From assembly GCF_002902965.1 (NCBI RefSeq), contig NZ_CP026106.1, positions 620,001 through 684,000 of the forward strand: a stretch of 64,000 nucleotides of DNA. Direction: 5' to 3'. This document shows positions 63,715 to 64,000 of this stretch, piece after piece (position 1 is the first letter of the stretch; every line of letters starts with the position of its first letter). A program made the position numbers and the translations under genes. This stretch comes from Paraburkholderia hospita. GTDB lineage: Bacteria; Pseudomonadota; Gammaproteobacteria; Burkholderiales; Burkholderiaceae. The notes beneath the pieces are model-generated. The model ran no database searches. It saw only the letters and a list, made by a program, of their open reading frames with translations, and was not told the DNA's origin.

Positions 63715-64000
63715 ATGCGTAAGACACTTTTGGCATCAGCAGCCATCGTCGCGCTGGGCTTTAGCGGCTATGCGATGGCCAACCCCTGCGCGAATGGCGA
63801 CTACTCGTGCAACCAGAAGTCGGGCAGTGGCGATAACTCCCTGTCGAACACGGCGTCGTCGACCCAAGGCAGCACGACGGGCAACAACGTCAACGAAGTG
63901 ACGGGACACTCGAAGGTCTCGCAGGACTCATGGAACAACACGAAGACCGTGGCCGTCAGCAAGCTTGACGGCACCGTGAGCCATGTGAGGGTCACTGGCA
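63715..64000 (+). CDS. Second secreted glycine-rich-type protein, 3' end outside window
   Basis: The first 95 codons are very similar to the start of the gene before it. The signal peptide MRKTLLASAAIVALGFSGYA is followed by MANPC and an N-terminal cap (TTGNNVNEVTGHSKVSQDSW). AGGAGG lies six bases before ATG 63715, 17 bp after the previous stop, so it is a tandem paralogue in the same operon. The repeat region and C-terminal cap are beyond the window. Confidence 0.8.
   Translation, partial: MRKTLLASAAIVALGFSGYAMANPCANGDYSCNQKSGSGDNSLSNTASSTQGSTTGNNVNEVTGHSKVSQDSWNNTKTVAVSKLDGTVSHVRVTG

Overview
The window reads as high-GC DNA from a Burkholderiaceae bacterium of the Paraburkholderia/Caballeronia type. 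This is inferred from gene content (Gram-negative trimeric porin, PcaR-like/pcaF pair, acoXABC with its own lipA, two-part C-P lyase locus, MocR-type gabR) and from a family of intergenic palindromes. The genus is not proven, and no rRNA, tRNA, CRISPR array or intact insertion sequence was seen.

Layout. 1-7.5 kb: end of a DMSO-reductase-type operon (Fe-S and membrane anchor subunits), an exported flavin amine oxidase with a cytochrome c, and the pyruvate/peptide carbon-starvation transporter cstA with its small partner. 7.5-17.3 kb: a gene-poor accessory stretch with small secreted proteins, an ohr-tautomerase pair, an SDR lacking its catalytic tyrosine, a Na/Pi-type transporter with an unfamiliar C-terminal domain, and a truncated chemoreceptor start. 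17.3-22.1 kb: exported carbonic anhydrase, then regulators and enzymes that look like a pathway for both isomers of threo-3-hydroxyaspartate. 22.1-27.1 kb: small orphan genes, a HicB-type antitoxin, a porin, a deacylase and a lone amino-acid-binding protein. 27.4-35.6 kb: the C-P lyase locus phnGHIJKLM, divergent from phnF, a 2H-phosphoesterase gene and phnN, with a 22-bp perfect palindrome between. 35.7-40.9 kb: amidohydrolase, PcaR-like regulator and pcaF, and small genes. 40.9-49.6 kb: a WYL regulator and the acetoin cluster acoR-acoXABC-lipA with a textbook sigma-54 promoter. 50.3-55.6 kb: gabD, gabT and gabR for GABA use. 55.6-61.7 kb: EamA transporter, phnCDE (phosphonate ABC importer, 23 kb from the lyase genes), an M14-type peptidase and an alpha/beta hydrolase. 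62.5-64 kb: two tandem genes for secreted glycine/alanine-rich proteins, the second cut by the window end.

How it works together. Most of the window is catabolic and locally regulated: phosphonates (phnCDE import, phnGHIJKLM cleavage, phnN/phosphoesterase recycling, PhnF control), acetoin (AcoR plus sigma-54), GABA (GabR) and beta-ketoadipate (PcaR-like). Operator-like palindromes lie in most of the divergent intergenic regions. The most unusual structure is a set of four related intergenic palindromic elements (39.6, 49.6-50.3, 51.8-52.6 and 56.6-56.8 kb). Two are about 650-730 bp, with long inverted arms around a conserved asymmetric centre of about 84 nt, and are inserted in opposite orientations. 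The other two are short forms, one a palindrome nested inside a second palindrome.
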